A stretch of DNA of 64,000 nt from Notoacmeibacter marinus (GCF_002238045.1 NZ_NBYO01000003.1:434001-498000); one strand, 5' to 3'. Positions 45,791 through 54,939 are shown, counted from the first letter of the stretch. Notes: generated by a model from the letters alone, not told the origin. Numbers and translations: made by a program.

Positions 45791-46897
45791 ATGAACATTC
45801 TTCACATCACTTCCGTTCACGCCCGCAACGATACGCGTATCTTCAACAAGATGTGCCAATCGCTTGCCGCTGACGGCGCGGAGGTCACGCTGATCATGGC
45901 CGACGGCTTGGGCGACGCGGTTGTCGGTGGCGTCGAGATCGTCGATGTCGGCGGCAGCGGCACTCGGGTCGACCGTATGATCAGAGCGGTCCGCCGGGTC
46001 GCGGGGGCGGCTGCGACGCGTTCGCCGGATATCATTCATTTCCACGATCCCGAATTCATCCAGATGATTCCGGCGCTCAGAAAAACGGGCGCGAAAATCG
46101 TCATGGACGCTCATGAGGATGTGGAGAAGCAGATCTTTTCCAAACCCTATCTGCACCCCGCCACCCGAAAACTCGTCTCGCTCGCCTACAGCCTGGTGGA
46201 ACGTCGCATGATACGCCATGTGGATCTGGTCATCGGAGCGACTCCGGCAATTTCGGCCAAATTCGAAGGGCAAGGCCTGAGAACCGCGACCGTCAACAAT
46301 TTTCCCATACTGGGCGAACTCGCCGTGCCAGACATCGACTGGACATTGAAGCAGCCCGTCGCCTGTTATGTCGGCGGGATGTCCGCCATTCGCGGCGCGT
46401 CGCAGGTGGGACAGGCTGCCGCGCTGCTGGAGCCGCCCATCACCATCGAGTTCGCAGGAGGCTTCGCACCGCCGGAACTGGGCGAAACGGTCGCAACGCT
46501 TGGCGGCGATCGGATAAAGCGGCTCGGTCATCTCGACAGGGAGCAGGTGCGCGACCTCATGGCGCGTTCGATGGCCGGCATCGTCACCTTTCTGCCCGCG
46601 CCCAATCATATGGACGCTCAACCCAACAAGATGTTCGAGTATATGAGCGCCGGGCTGCCGGTCATCGCCTCCGATTTTCCGCTGTGGCGGCAGATCATTG
46701 CCGAGGCCGATTGCGGTATTCTCGTCGACCCCATGGACCCGAAGGCGATCGCCGACGCCATCAACGCGCTCGTCAACGATCCGGAGCGCGCCGAACGGCT
46801 CGGCCGCAACGGCCAGCGAGCCGTCAGGGAGCGCTACAACTGGGCCAGCGAGTTCGCCACGCTGCAAAATGCCTATGAACGGCTCATAGCCGCCTGA
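45791..46897 (+). CDS. Glycosyltransferase, GT4-like
   Basis: Cytoplasmic GT-B glycosyltransferase, 368 aa. N-terminus MNILHITSVHARNDTRIFNKM is typical of a GT4 subgroup found in O-antigen and exopolysaccharide clusters. The C-terminal donor-binding region has PAPNHMDAQPNKMFEYMSAGLPVIASDFPLW (E-x7-E-type area) and LVDPMDPKAIADAI. It begins 2 nt after the polymerase stop and returns to the GC-rich codon use of the window. Donor and acceptor are unknown; it should add one sugar of the repeat unit. Confidence 0.88.
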   Translation: MNILHITSVHARNDTRIFNKMCQSLAADGAEVTLIMADGLGDAVVGGVEIVDVGGSGTRVDRMIRAVRRVAGAAATRSPDIIHFHDPEFIQMIPALRKTGAKIVMDAHEDVEKQIFSKPYLHPATRKLVSLAYSLVERRMIRHVDLVIGATPAISAKFEGQGLRTATVNNFPILGELAVPDIDWTLKQPVACYVGGMSAIRGASQVGQAAALLEPPITIEFAGGFAPPELGETVATLGGDRIKRLGHLDREQVRDLMARSMAGIVTFLPAPNHMDAQPNKMFEYMSAGLPVIASDFPLWRQIIAEADCGILVDPMDPKAIADAINALVNDPERAERLGRNGQRAVRERYNWASEFATLQNAYERLIAA

Positions 46898-46965
46898 TTA
46901 CCTTCGGGCCTTTCGAACGTTGCACTCGACGACTAGAAGCGGGTGGCCAGAAACAGGAGCGATTC

Positions 46966-48045
46966 ATGAGCAAGACGGTGATGACCGTGATTGGCGCGCG
47001 GCCACAATTCATCAAGGCTGCCACGACCTCGCGCGCATTTCTGGGCACGGAAGGTATTGACGAGCGCATTGTCCATACCGGCCAGCACTACGATGACAAT
47101 ATGAGCGCGGTCTTCTTCGAAGAACTCGGCATTCCGGCGCCGCACCACCATCTCGGCATCGGTGGCGGCGGTCACGGTGCCATGACGGGCCGGATGCTGG
47201 AGGCGCTCGAACGCGTGATGCTGGATGAGCGGCCCGACCTGGTGTTGCTGTTCGGCGATACCAACTCGACGCTTGCCGGCGCGCTCGCCGCCGCCAAGCT
47301 GCACGTGCCGGTCGCCCATGTGGAGGCCGGCCTGCGCTCCTTCAACCGACGCATGCCCGAGGAAATCAACCGCATTCTGACCGACCATTGTTCGGCGCTG
47401 CTTTTTCCGCCCACGGCAACCGGCACTACCAATCTGAAAGCTGAGGGCATCGCGGGCGACAAGGTGATCGAGGTTGGCGACGTGATGTATGATGCAGCGC
47501 TCATGTTCGGCGAGCTGGTCGAACGGCGCGGCAGCGAACATCGCCCCAGTGGCGACTATGTTCTGGCCACCGTCCACCGCCAGGAGAACACCGACGATCC
47601 CGCGCGCCTGGACGCCATTATCGACGGGCTGGCGGAGGTTTCCGAACAGATTGCCGTGGTCCTGCCGCTGCATCCGCGCACCGCGGCCCGAATCGGCGCC
47701 GACCGCCGCGCCACCCTGCCAGAGAACTTTCGCGTTATCGATCCGGTCGGCTATCTGGACATGGTCGCCCTGCAAAAGGGCGCCTGCGTCATCGCGACCG
47801 ATTCCGGCGGCGTGCAGAAGGAAGCCTTCTTCCATGGCGTGCCGGCCATCACGCTGCGCGACGAGACCGAATGGACCGAACTGATCGACAGCGGCTGGAA
47901 CCGCCTGGTGACGCCGACCTCTTCCGCGGATGTCCGTGAGGCGATCCTCGCGATGCGGTGCCAGAAGGGCGAAGACATGCAGCCCTATGGCGACGGCGAT
48001 GCCGCCGGAAAGATTGTCGCGGCCATCGAAAAGGCACTGGCATGA
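46966..48045 (+). CDS. wecB: UDP-GlcNAc 2-epimerase family, non-hydrolysing (WecB/WbpI)
   Basis: Inverts C2 of UDP-GlcNAc or of its 2,3-diacetamido uronic acid derivative. The 359-aa protein has VIGARPQFIKAA, HTGQHYDDNMS, HVEAGLRSFNRRMPEEINR and DSGGVQKEAFF, all typical of the GT-B-like epimerases. The family cannot be split safely into WecB (ManNAc) and WbpI (ManNAc3NAcA) by eye. The presence of WbpA-, WlbA/WbpB- and WbpD-like genes in the same region makes a WbpI-like role attractive. AGGAG precedes the start. Its stop overlaps the next ATG (ATGA). Confidence 0.88.
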   Translation: MSKTVMTVIGARPQFIKAATTSRAFLGTEGIDERIVHTGQHYDDNMSAVFFEELGIPAPHHHLGIGGGGHGAMTGRMLEALERVMLDERPDLVLLFGDTNSTLAGALAAAKLHVPVAHVEAGLRSFNRRMPEEINRILTDHCSALLFPPTATGTTNLKAEGIAGDKVIEVGDVMYDAALMFGELVERRGSEHRPSGDYVLATVHRQENTDDPARLDAIIDGLAEVSEQIAVVLPLHPRTAARIGADRRATLPENFRVIDPVGYLDMVALQKGACVIATDSGGVQKEAFFHGVPAITLRDETEWTELIDSGWNRLVTPTSSADVREAILAMRCQKGEDMQPYGDGDAAGKIVAAIEKALA

Positions 48046-49265
48046 GCCGCATCTGGATCATCAATCAGTACGCCTCCATTCCCAAGACTGGCGTCGGTGG
48101 CCGCCACCGTCATCTGGCACGCGAACTGACCGGCCTAGGCCATGAGGTGACGGTCATCGCGGCGAGCTGGACACATCTTCATCCAGCGGAACTCGACCCC
48201 AAGACACTGCCCTTCAGCGAGCAGTTCGAAGGGTTTACCTTCGTCCATCTGCCCGTGCCGCCTTATGCCCATGCTCACGACAAGAAGCGCGTGCTCAACT
48301 GGCTGCGTTTTTCCGCCGCCCTGCCCGGCCTGCCGAAGCGGCTGAACGCCAAACCGGATATCGTCCTGGTATCCTCGCCGAGCCCCTTCGCCTATCTGGG
48401 CGCGGAAAGGCTGGCGCGCCGCGTCGGCGCAAAGCTGGTTTTCGAGGTGCGGGACATCTGGCCGCTTTCGCTGGTCCAGATCGGTAATTACAGCCCGCGT
48501 CACCCGATGATTCGCCTGATGCAGTGGATCGAGGATCGCGCCTATCGCAACAGCGATGCCGTCATCTCCAACCTGCCCGGCGCAGTGGAGCATATGATCG
48601 AACGCGGCATGGACCCCGGAAAGTTTGCCTGGATCCCCAACGGTTTTTCGAAGCGGGACGTTGAGGACCCGGAACCAGTTGACGGAGAGATCGAGGCGAT
48701 GCTTCCGGCTGACAAGTTTATTGTCGGCTATGCGGGCACGGTCGGCGTGGCCAACGCCCTTGATACGCTTGTGGATGCCGCGACGCTGATGAGAGACCAG
48801 CCCGATATCCTATTTGCCATTATCGGCGAAGGGCGTGAAAAGCCAAAATTACAAGGGTTGGTAAAAGACCGGGGTCTATCAAACGTCACTTTTGTTCCAC
48901 GGGTGCCGAAACGCCAGATCGCCACGGTTTTGCAGCGTCTCGCGGTGTGTTATTTCAGTCTTCTGCCGGATGAGGTTTTCAAGTTCGGGATCGCGTCCAA
49001 CAAGTTTTTTGACTATCTCGTTGCCGCGAAACCTATTTTATACGCTGTCGATTCCGGGGTCTATCGACCGGTCGACGACTTCGATTGCGGCATTACGGTT
49101 CCACCGGTTTCACCTGAGGCGGTTGTACACGCGATTCTCGAACTTAAGAATTCCTCGAAAACCCGTCTCCAGGACATGGGCGCGAACGGGCGCGCAGCCG
49201 CCTATAACCACCATGAATACAGCCAAATCGCGCGCAAGCTCGATGCAACCCTTTCGAACCTCTGA
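48042..49265 (+). CDS. Glycosyltransferase, WbuB-like GT4
   Basis: GT-B glycosyltransferase of 407 aa. N-terminus IWIINQYASIPKTGVGGRHRHLARELTGLGHEV closely follows the WbuB subgroup. Later blocks are VFEVRDIWPLSL, IPNGF, VGYAGTVGVANALDTLVDAA and KFGIASNKFFDYLVAAKPI. WbuB enzymes transfer N-acetylated deoxy sugars in O-antigens; the donor here is unknown. Coupled to the 2-epimerase gene by a 4-nt overlap, it may use that enzyme's product. It converges with the DUF2793 gene, 14 bp apart. Confidence 0.88.
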   Translation: MSRIWIINQYASIPKTGVGGRHRHLARELTGLGHEVTVIAASWTHLHPAELDPKTLPFSEQFEGFTFVHLPVPPYAHAHDKKRVLNWLRFSAALPGLPKRLNAKPDIVLVSSPSPFAYLGAERLARRVGAKLVFEVRDIWPLSLVQIGNYSPRHPMIRLMQWIEDRAYRNSDAVISNLPGAVEHMIERGMDPGKFAWIPNGFSKRDVEDPEPVDGEIEAMLPADKFIVGYAGTVGVANALDTLVDAATLMRDQPDILFAIIGEGREKPKLQGLVKDRGLSNVTFVPRVPKRQIATVLQRLAVCYFSLLPDEVFKFGIASNKFFDYLVAAKPILYAVDSGVYRPVDDFDCGITVPPVSPEAVVHAILELKNSSKTRLQDMGANGRAAAYNHHEYSQIARKLDATLSNL

Positions 49266-49279
49266 CGAAAGGACGCTCG

Positions 49280-50629
49280 CTATCGCCAGACTTCCAGGCT
49301 TGGCGTAACCAGGACGATCTGGCCGTCGCCCATAGCAGCATGGCCAGGCATGACGGTGGGCGCAGCCAACAGAAGCTCCGTGCCGGGCGTAGCATAGAAG
49401 CCGAACGCCGATGGGTGATAACCTGCAAAGCCGGATGCGTCTCTGTCGTACAGACGGGTCGCCTGACGCCAGCCATCCGACGGGGCGATCCGCGTCGTCG
49501 AGGCGACCTGCCAGCCGTCGATGAAGGTGCGGCCGAGGCTGTCGGCCAGAATGGCAGCGGATCCGGACAATACACGAATATGATAATTGACGGTCAATTG
49601 CGCAGGGATCGGCACGCTCGGCGACGTGACGACGAGGAAGTGTGATTGCGCGTCTGGCACAGCTATGGGTGCGGCAGTACCAGCGCCCGCAATAATGCGT
49701 AGCGTATGAAATTCGACACCATAGCGCCGCGCCGTGCCCGTTCGAAGCCCGCTCACCAGCGCTTCGATTTCGCCGTCGAGCACGCCCCCCGAACCGCCGA
49801 ACGTCGCGTTGTTGTGGTGGAATTGCGGGCCCGTGGCGATCTGCGCACCATTGTAAGACGATATGTAGTTCGGTGCGACGAAGGACCCCGCATAAACCGA
49901 CGTGGACTCAGGCGCACCACCGAAGCGGCCACCATCTTTCAGCAAGTTGAACGGCGCGGCGATCGGCGGCGTGGCCGGCAGTGCCACCCGGCCGGATTGA
50001 CGGTCCACGACGATGGCCGGATGAAAGTCCGATCCATTCGCCGAGACTTTCATCTGAAGGTCGTCCTCTTCATTAAGCCCTATCTCCGCGCGTCCTGCGA
50101 AACCGGTCTGCAGAATAAGGCTCGCCGAATCGTTCTCCGACTTTCTGTTCAGCGCCACCCGGACGCTGCCATTGCCCGGCGTGACGTCGTCATGACTGAA
50201 GAGGACGGCATCGGACTTCACCGCCAGCCGGTTGGTCGCATCGGGATCGGTGTTGACGCCCAATTGCGGTGTCATCGTATGCCACCGGGACAACAAATTC
50301 ACCCATTCGGCTCCATCGAACACAAGCAGGATAGCCTCATCGACGATATAGGCCAGCCAGCCCGGGCGCGGTTCGCAGAAGGACCAGCCACCGTCCTGCC
50401 AAGCCGCCAGTTCGCTATCATGTCCGTCCCAAGCGCCGAGAGCCTGCCCACCGACGATCCAGCAATCCCCATCCTGTGGGTCCAGAGACTGCGGATCCGC
50501 AACACTGCGGCTGCGCGGAGCAGCCTGTACCAGCATGTCGAGAAGCTTCAACGCTTCGTTCACCGTGACATGCTTCTGCGCCTGCTGCGGATAAAGATAG
50601 GGCAGCGCCAGGTTTGCTGTGGTCGACAT
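49280..50629 (-). CDS. DUF2793 domain-containing protein
   Basis: Protein of 449 aa, no signal peptide or membrane segment. The N-terminal DUF2793 domain (about residues 1-110) reads LALPYLYPQQAQKHVTVNEAL and later DGDCWIVGG, FCEPRPGWLAYI. The domain is best known from phage and gene-transfer-agent-related loci of alphaproteobacteria, where it is linked to tail or host-recognition proteins. The remaining 340 residues look like beta-rich repeats. No other phage gene is present; the neighbours are all sugar genes. A glycan-binding or surface role is possible but unproven. AAGGAT precedes the ATG. Confidence 0.82.
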   Translation of the reverse strand: MSTTANLALPYLYPQQAQKHVTVNEALKLLDMLVQAAPRSRSVADPQSLDPQDGDCWIVGGQALGAWDGHDSELAAWQDGGWSFCEPRPGWLAYIVDEAILLVFDGAEWVNLLSRWHTMTPQLGVNTDPDATNRLAVKSDAVLFSHDDVTPGNGSVRVALNRKSENDSASLILQTGFAGRAEIGLNEEDDLQMKVSANGSDFHPAIVVDRQSGRVALPATPPIAAPFNLLKDGGRFGGAPESTSVYAGSFVAPNYISSYNGAQIATGPQFHHNNATFGGSGGVLDGEIEALVSGLRTGTARRYGVEFHTLRIIAGAGTAAPIAVPDAQSHFLVVTSPSVPIPAQLTVNYHIRVLSGSAAILADSLGRTFIDGWQVASTTRIAPSDGWRQATRLYDRDASGFAGYHPSAFGFYATPGTELLLAAPTVMPGHAAMGDGQIVLVTPSLEVWR

Positions 50630-50783
50630 GACTCAATCATCCTTGTTCGATGGCGGAGTCATTCTAACAGTTGCGTGAAGGTGGTGAATTTGAGTCGATC
50701 GTGGTGACGGCTCCTCCGACATCAAGTGATCGGGCGTTCGACTACGATAAAAAACGGATCGCGACGGCGATCGATCCGGGAGA

Positions 50784-50807
50784 CATAGCGGAGCGTGGAC
50801 CGCTATG
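50784..50807. repeat. Inverted repeat upstream of the DUF2793 gene
   Basis: CATAGCGG and CCGCTATG form a perfect 8-bp inverted repeat with an 8-nt loop in the 272-bp gap between the DUF2793 gene start and the WlbA-like gene stop. No T tract follows on either side. It could be a weak transcription end for the WlbA-like gene or a regulator site. Confidence 0.35.
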
Positions 50808-50901
50808 CCCGCGGCTTTGAAGAACCCAAGAGGGAGCGGAGGAACGCCTTGCTACGCCGATGCGCGTCCATCCCCTCATTGCGTAGGCTCTTTTCCAGCC
50901 C

Positions 50902-51858
50902 TCAGCTCTTCTGCGCTGCCTCGGGCAAGTCGCCCGGCGTCACCGGCAACGTCCGGATAGCCGCAACCGTTTCGATCGAAGGGCGGGTTTCTGAGAGAGG
51001 GAACCCGTTCCCCTTGAGAATTTCCTGATATGACAATGTGTGCAGATCGGTGAAGCCTGCCGAAAATTCAATCTCGCTGCCATCGACAGTAATCGAGCGG
51101 AAAGTTCGCTGCCCTGCCTCTTTTTGTGCAGCCGGCAAATCGTCACTGTCGATTGAAAGGAACCAACGAACACGAGCGCGTTCATATTCAAGGTACCCCC
51201 CAGCCTTGGTTTCCTCGCGCAAATGAAGCCGGTTTTCCTGCAGGTCGCCGAAGACGAAATACAACATATCGAAGAAATGCACTCCGATATTCGTTGCTAT
51301 GCCGCCGGATTTCTTGTCGTCGCCCTTCCAGCTGCGCAGATACCAATTGCCGCGTGACGTGATATAGGTCAGATCGACTTCATGCTTTGCGCTCTGATCT
51401 GCCGCTTTAACCCTGTCGCGCAATTCGATGATAGACGGATGAAGCCGCAATTGAAGGATCGTATTGATCTTGCGATCGGTCGACCGTTCGATCTCCTGCA
51501 GGCCGTCGATATTCCAAGGATTTAGTACGACCGGTTTTTCACAAATGGCATCGGCCTCGGAGCGCAGCGCAAATCGGATATGGCTGTCGTGTAGGTGATT
51601 TGGCGAACAGATCGAGACATAGTCGATATTCGGCCCGTTCGCGCGCCGCATCTTGTCGATATGGCGATCGAACCGTTCGAACTCAGTGAAGAAACGGGTA
51701 TCGGGATAATAGCTATCGATCACACCGACAGAATCGTTTGGGTCGAGAGCCGCCATCAGGTTGCCGTCGACTTCACGGATCGCCTTCAGGTGACGTGGCG
51801 CGATATATCCCCCAAGTCCGATAAGAGCGAAATTGCGTTTGGTTTGATCGGTCTGCAT
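50902..51858 (-). CDS. Gfo/Idh/MocA oxidoreductase (WlbA/WbpB-like)
   Basis: Predicted UDP-N-acetyl-glucosaminuronate 3-dehydrogenase, which makes the 3-keto sugar for later amination. The 318-aa protein has the N-terminal NAD-binding loop GLGGYIAPRHLKAI, ICSPNHLHDSHI and the signature EKPVVLNPWNI, whose Lys is catalytic in the family. The substrate-domain region TSRGNWYLRSWKGDDKKSGG and the GVHFFDMLYFVFG block strongly resemble WlbA. It is divergent from the WbpA/TviB-like gene across a 443-bp gap. WbpB-type enzymes normally work with a WbpE aminotransferase, not recognised nearby. Confidence 0.88.
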   Translation of the reverse strand: MQTDQTKRNFALIGLGGYIAPRHLKAIREVDGNLMAALDPNDSVGVIDSYYPDTRFFTEFERFDRHIDKMRRANGPNIDYVSICSPNHLHDSHIRFALRSEADAICEKPVVLNPWNIDGLQEIERSTDRKINTILQLRLHPSIIELRDRVKAADQSAKHEVDLTYITSRGNWYLRSWKGDDKKSGGIATNIGVHFFDMLYFVFGDLQENRLHLREETKAGGYLEYERARVRWFLSIDSDDLPAAQKEAGQRTFRSITVDGSEIEFSAGFTDLHTLSYQEILKGNGFPLSETRPSIETVAAIRTLPVTPGDLPEAAQKS

Positions 51859-52301
51859 TTGTCGCCATAACCTTCCAGCGTAAAAATTGATAAGATCGTA
51901 CCTGTCGATTAGGACCTTGGAACTTCGTCAACATGATGAAATCACTTGCGTTGATAACATGGTTCCAGCATGACGCAATCACTGAAGGGCCATGATGGTA
52001 CTGCTGCTCCAAGGCGGACCGTTCCAGTAAATATCCGGCCATCAAACTAACGTGATTTCCTCAACATCAGGCCGTGCTCTACAGCGGTTTAGAGCAGAAT
52101 GTCCCGAGATCCTGTTCTTCAAACTTCATCATGCAGAAGTATGTAGCTTTATCGTATTCCGTTCATGGCGGACTCCCGGTATCAGGGCCGAGGTGTCCCG
52201 CTCCGTTTTTGGTGACGCATAAAAAGTCAGCTCTGTGTTTTGGCGATAAATCACAACGTGACGTTTTGCAGTGCCCACGGCACTAAGGAGATCGACCGAA
52301 T
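51859..52301. other. 443-bp non-coding divergent region
   Basis: No supported gene. It separates the WlbA-like gene (minus) from the WbpA/TviB-like gene (plus), so it should contain both promoters, and it is less GC-rich than the genes. Three small inverted repeats are visible: GCTCTA/TAGAGC with an 8-nt loop (52076-52095), TCAC/GTGA with a 3-nt spacer (52251-52261), and GTGCC/GGCAC with a 3-nt loop (52271-52283) just before the AAGGAG of the plus-strand gene. The last could affect translation initiation. None is a known consensus. Confidence 0.55.
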
Positions 52302-53573
52302 ATGAAGCTCGAGGGAAAAATCGCCATTATCGGTTTGGGCTATGTCGGCCTACCGTTGGCTGTCGCCTTTGGTGAAAAGCGACCAGTGATCGGTTTCGAC
52401 ATTCGTCAGCAGCGAATCGGTGAGCTTCGGGCGGGCAAGGACGCCACGCTCGAAACCACGGACGATGAGCTGGCTGCGGCAACGCAACTGACCTATACGA
52501 GCGATCCGGACGATCTGAGGGGATGCCAGACCTTCATCATCACCGTGCCGACGCCCGTAGACAACGCCAACCGGCCCGATCTGACCCCAGTGCGGATGGC
52601 ATCACAAACGGTCGGAAGGCTTATCGGACCGGACTCGGTCGTTATCTACGAATCAACCGTTTTCCCCGGATGCACGGAAAATGTCTGCGTGCCTATCCTG
52701 GAGGCGGAAAGCGGCTTGAAGCACAACCGCGATTTTTATACCGGTTACTCGCCGGAACGCATCAATCCTGGCGACCGGACACACCGCCTGCAGACCATCG
52801 TCAAAGTCACGGCTGGCTCCACGCCCGATGTCGCCAAGGCAGTCGACGCGCTCTATGGCGAAATCATCGAGGCCGGAACCTATAAGGCTTCATCGATCGA
52901 GGTGGCCGAAGCCGCCAAAGTTATCGAAAACACACAGCGGGACGTCAACATCGCCCTGATGAACGAACTCTCGATCATCTTCGACAAACTCGATATCGAC
53001 ACGATGGAGGTTTTGAAAGCGGCCGGCACAAAGTGGAATTTCCTGCCGTTTCGACCGGGACTGGTCGGCGGACACTGTATCGGCGTGGATCCCTATTACC
53101 TCACCTACCGCGCCGAAGAGATCGGCTATCATCCGCAGGTCATCCTGGCCGGTCGACGCATCAATGACGGCATGGGCCGTGGCGTGGCCGACCGTGTCAT
53201 GAAACTGATGATGAAGCGTGGCTTCCCTGTGGTAAACAGCCGCATTCTCGTTCTCGGCCTGGCGTTCAAGGAAAACTGCCCGGACCTCCGCAACAGCAAG
53301 GTGATCGATGTTATCGAAGCCCTTGCGGACTTCAATGCGAAACTTGATGTTCACGATCCGTGGGCGAACGCAGAGCAAGCCAATCACGAATATGGCGTCG
53401 ATCTCGTCGAAGCGCCCGAAGAAGGCGTTTACGACGCCGTGATCCTGGCTGTTGGCCATCGCGAATATATCGATATGGGCGCCGAAAAGTTACGGACTTT
53501 CGGCAAGCCGGGCGCCGTTTTCTACGATGTCAAATCGGTCTTCGAGCGAAGCGAGAGCGACGGAAGACTTTAA
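52302..53573 (+). CDS. UDP-GlcNAc 6-dehydrogenase (WbpA/TviB-like)
   Basis: NAD-dependent enzyme oxidising C6 of a UDP-N-acetylhexosamine to the uronic acid. The 423-aa protein has IAIIGLGYVGLPLAVAFGE, YESTVFPGCTE, GYSPERINPGD and the catalytic Cys in GLVGGHCIGVDPYYLTYRA. The GHCIGVDPYYL block separates the WbpA/TviB group from the GGSCFPKD group represented by the neighbouring Ugd. It would give UDP-GlcNAcA for the WlbA-like enzyme. It converges with ugd, 61 bp apart, with an 8-bp inverted repeat between the genes. Confidence 0.9.
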   Translation: MKLEGKIAIIGLGYVGLPLAVAFGEKRPVIGFDIRQQRIGELRAGKDATLETTDDELAAATQLTYTSDPDDLRGCQTFIITVPTPVDNANRPDLTPVRMASQTVGRLIGPDSVVIYESTVFPGCTENVCVPILEAESGLKHNRDFYTGYSPERINPGDRTHRLQTIVKVTAGSTPDVAKAVDALYGEIIEAGTYKASSIEVAEAAKVIENTQRDVNIALMNELSIIFDKLDIDTMEVLKAAGTKWNFLPFRPGLVGGHCIGVDPYYLTYRAEEIGYHPQVILAGRRINDGMGRGVADRVMKLMMKRGFPVVNSRILVLGLAFKENCPDLRNSKVIDVIEALADFNAKLDVHDPWANAEQANHEYGVDLVEAPEEGVYDAVILAVGHREYIDMGAEKLRTFGKPGAVFYDVKSVFERSESDGRL

Positions 53574-53583
53574 AAGAAGCCTT

Positions 53584-53614
53584 ACTGCGGTTATGGGTCA
53601 GGCGCGACCGCAGT
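53584..53614. repeat. Inverted repeat between convergent dehydrogenase genes
   Basis: ACTGCGGT and ACCGCAGT form a perfect 8-bp stem with a 15-nt loop in the 61-bp gap between the stops of the WbpA/TviB-like gene and ugd. There is no good T tract, so termination is possible but not convincing. Confidence 0.35.
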
Positions 53615-53634
53615 TGGCGTGGGTCCACAAGCGG

Positions 53635-54939
53635 TCAGGGGCGGCCGAGCGAGTGATAAGTCAGCCCGAAGCTGCGCACCTCCTCTGGACGATAGATGTT
53701 ACGCAGGTCAATCAGTATCTTGTCGGCAAGGCTGTCGCTCAGACGCTTCATGTCCAGTGCACGGAACTCGTTCCACTCCGTCAGAATCACCGCGAGGTCA
53801 GCGCCCCGCAACGTGTCGTAAGCGTCGTCGGCATAGGTTACATCCTCAAAATGCCGCCTGGCTTCGCCGATCGATTCCGGATCGAAAGCACGGATCGTAG
53901 CGCCCATCTTCTGCAGAGCGGGAATAATGGCGAGCGAAGGCGCATCGCGCATGTCATCGGTATTCGGTTTGAAGGCCAGACCGAGAACCGCAACCGTCTT
54001 GCCTTCCAGCGAACCGCCGGCAGCCCGCTTGATGCGCTCCGCCATCGACGCCTTCCTCCGATCGTTCGAAGCGATCACGGCATCGACGATGGTGACCGGC
54101 GTGCCTGCGTCACTCGCCGTCCGCGACAGGGCCAGCGTGTCCTTTGGAAAGCAGGAGCCGCCATAGCCGGGACTGGCGTGCAGAAACTTCGAGCCGATGC
54201 GGTTATCGAGACCGATGCCGCGTGAGACCTGCTGTACATCGGCGCCCATCGCCTCGCACAGATCGGCCATCTGATTGATGAAGCCGATCTTGGTCGCCAG
54301 AAAAGCGTTGGCGGCATACTTGATCAGTTCCGAGGTGCGACGGTCGGTCACGACCAGAGGCGTTTCGTTAAGGTAAAGAGGACGATAGAGTTCGCGCATG
54401 ACTTTCTCTGCGCGTTCAGATGTAACGCCGACGACCACGCGGTCGGGCCGTTTGAAGTCCTCGATCGCTGCGCCTTCCCTCAGAAATTCCGGATTGGATA
54501 CCACGTCGAAATCGGCATCCGGGTTGGATCGCGCGATGATCGCCTCGACCTCGTCACCGGTCCCGACCGGCACGGTCGATTTCGTGACGACGACCGTCGG
54601 GCCGTTCAAATGGCGCGCCAGTTCTTCGGCGGCTGCGTAGACATAGGTGAGATCGGCATAGCCGTCGCCACGGCGGCTGGGCGTGCCAACGGCGATGAAA
54701 ACGACATCGGCTTCGGCGACCGGGTCCGCCAGTTCGGTCGTGAACGACAGCCGGCCGGCCTCGACATTGCTTTCGACGAGGCGGTCGAGTCCGGGCTCGT
54801 AAATCGGCATGACGCCATTGTTGAGCTTTTCGACGCGCTCGGCGTTCTTGTCGACGCAGACCACTTCATGGCCGAAATCGGCAAAGCAGGTTCCCGAGAC
54901 CAGGCCGACATAGCCCACTCCGATCATGACGACGCGCAT
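53635..54939 (-). CDS. ugd: UDP-glucose 6-dehydrogenase
   Basis: Oxidises UDP-glucose twice to UDP-glucuronate. The 434-aa protein begins MRVVMIGVGYVGLVSGTCFADFGHEV and has VTKSTVPVGTGDEV, NPEFLREGAAIEDF and the catalytic Cys in GYGGSCFPKDTLAL. GAGGGA precedes the start. It is followed, further along the minus strand, by the convergent WbpA/TviB-like gene, and preceded by the UDP-glucuronate 4-epimerase 142 bp upstream. With GalU it supplies glucuronate and, through the epimerase, galacturonate. Confidence 0.93.
   Translation of the reverse strand: MRVVMIGVGYVGLVSGTCFADFGHEVVCVDKNAERVEKLNNGVMPIYEPGLDRLVESNVEAGRLSFTTELADPVAEADVVFIAVGTPSRRGDGYADLTYVYAAAEELARHLNGPTVVVTKSTVPVGTGDEVEAIIARSNPDADFDVVSNPEFLREGAAIEDFKRPDRVVVGVTSERAEKVMRELYRPLYLNETPLVVTDRRTSELIKYAANAFLATKIGFINQMADLCEAMGADVQQVSRGIGLDNRIGSKFLHASPGYGGSCFPKDTLALSRTASDAGTPVTIVDAVIASNDRRKASMAERIKRAAGGSLEGKTVAVLGLAFKPNTDDMRDAPSLAIIPALQKMGATIRAFDPESIGEARRHFEDVTYADDAYDTLRGADLAVILTEWNEFRALDMKRLSDSLADKILIDLRNIYRPEEVRSFGLTYHSLGRP

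Noticed and set aside
46966-48045. Hydrolysing UDP-GlcNAc 2-epimerase (NeuC type) for sialic acid
   Set aside because: No NeuB/NeuA-type genes are present and the motifs match the non-hydrolysing WecB/WbpI group.
50784-50807. Rho-independent terminator downstream of the WlbA-like gene
   Set aside because: A good stem but no T tract on either strand, so it is listed only as an inverted repeat.
52074-52286. 70-codon open frame in the 443-bp divergent gap
   Set aside because: No ribosome binding site, no hydrophobic or domain pattern, and it ends beside the ribosome binding site of the next gene.
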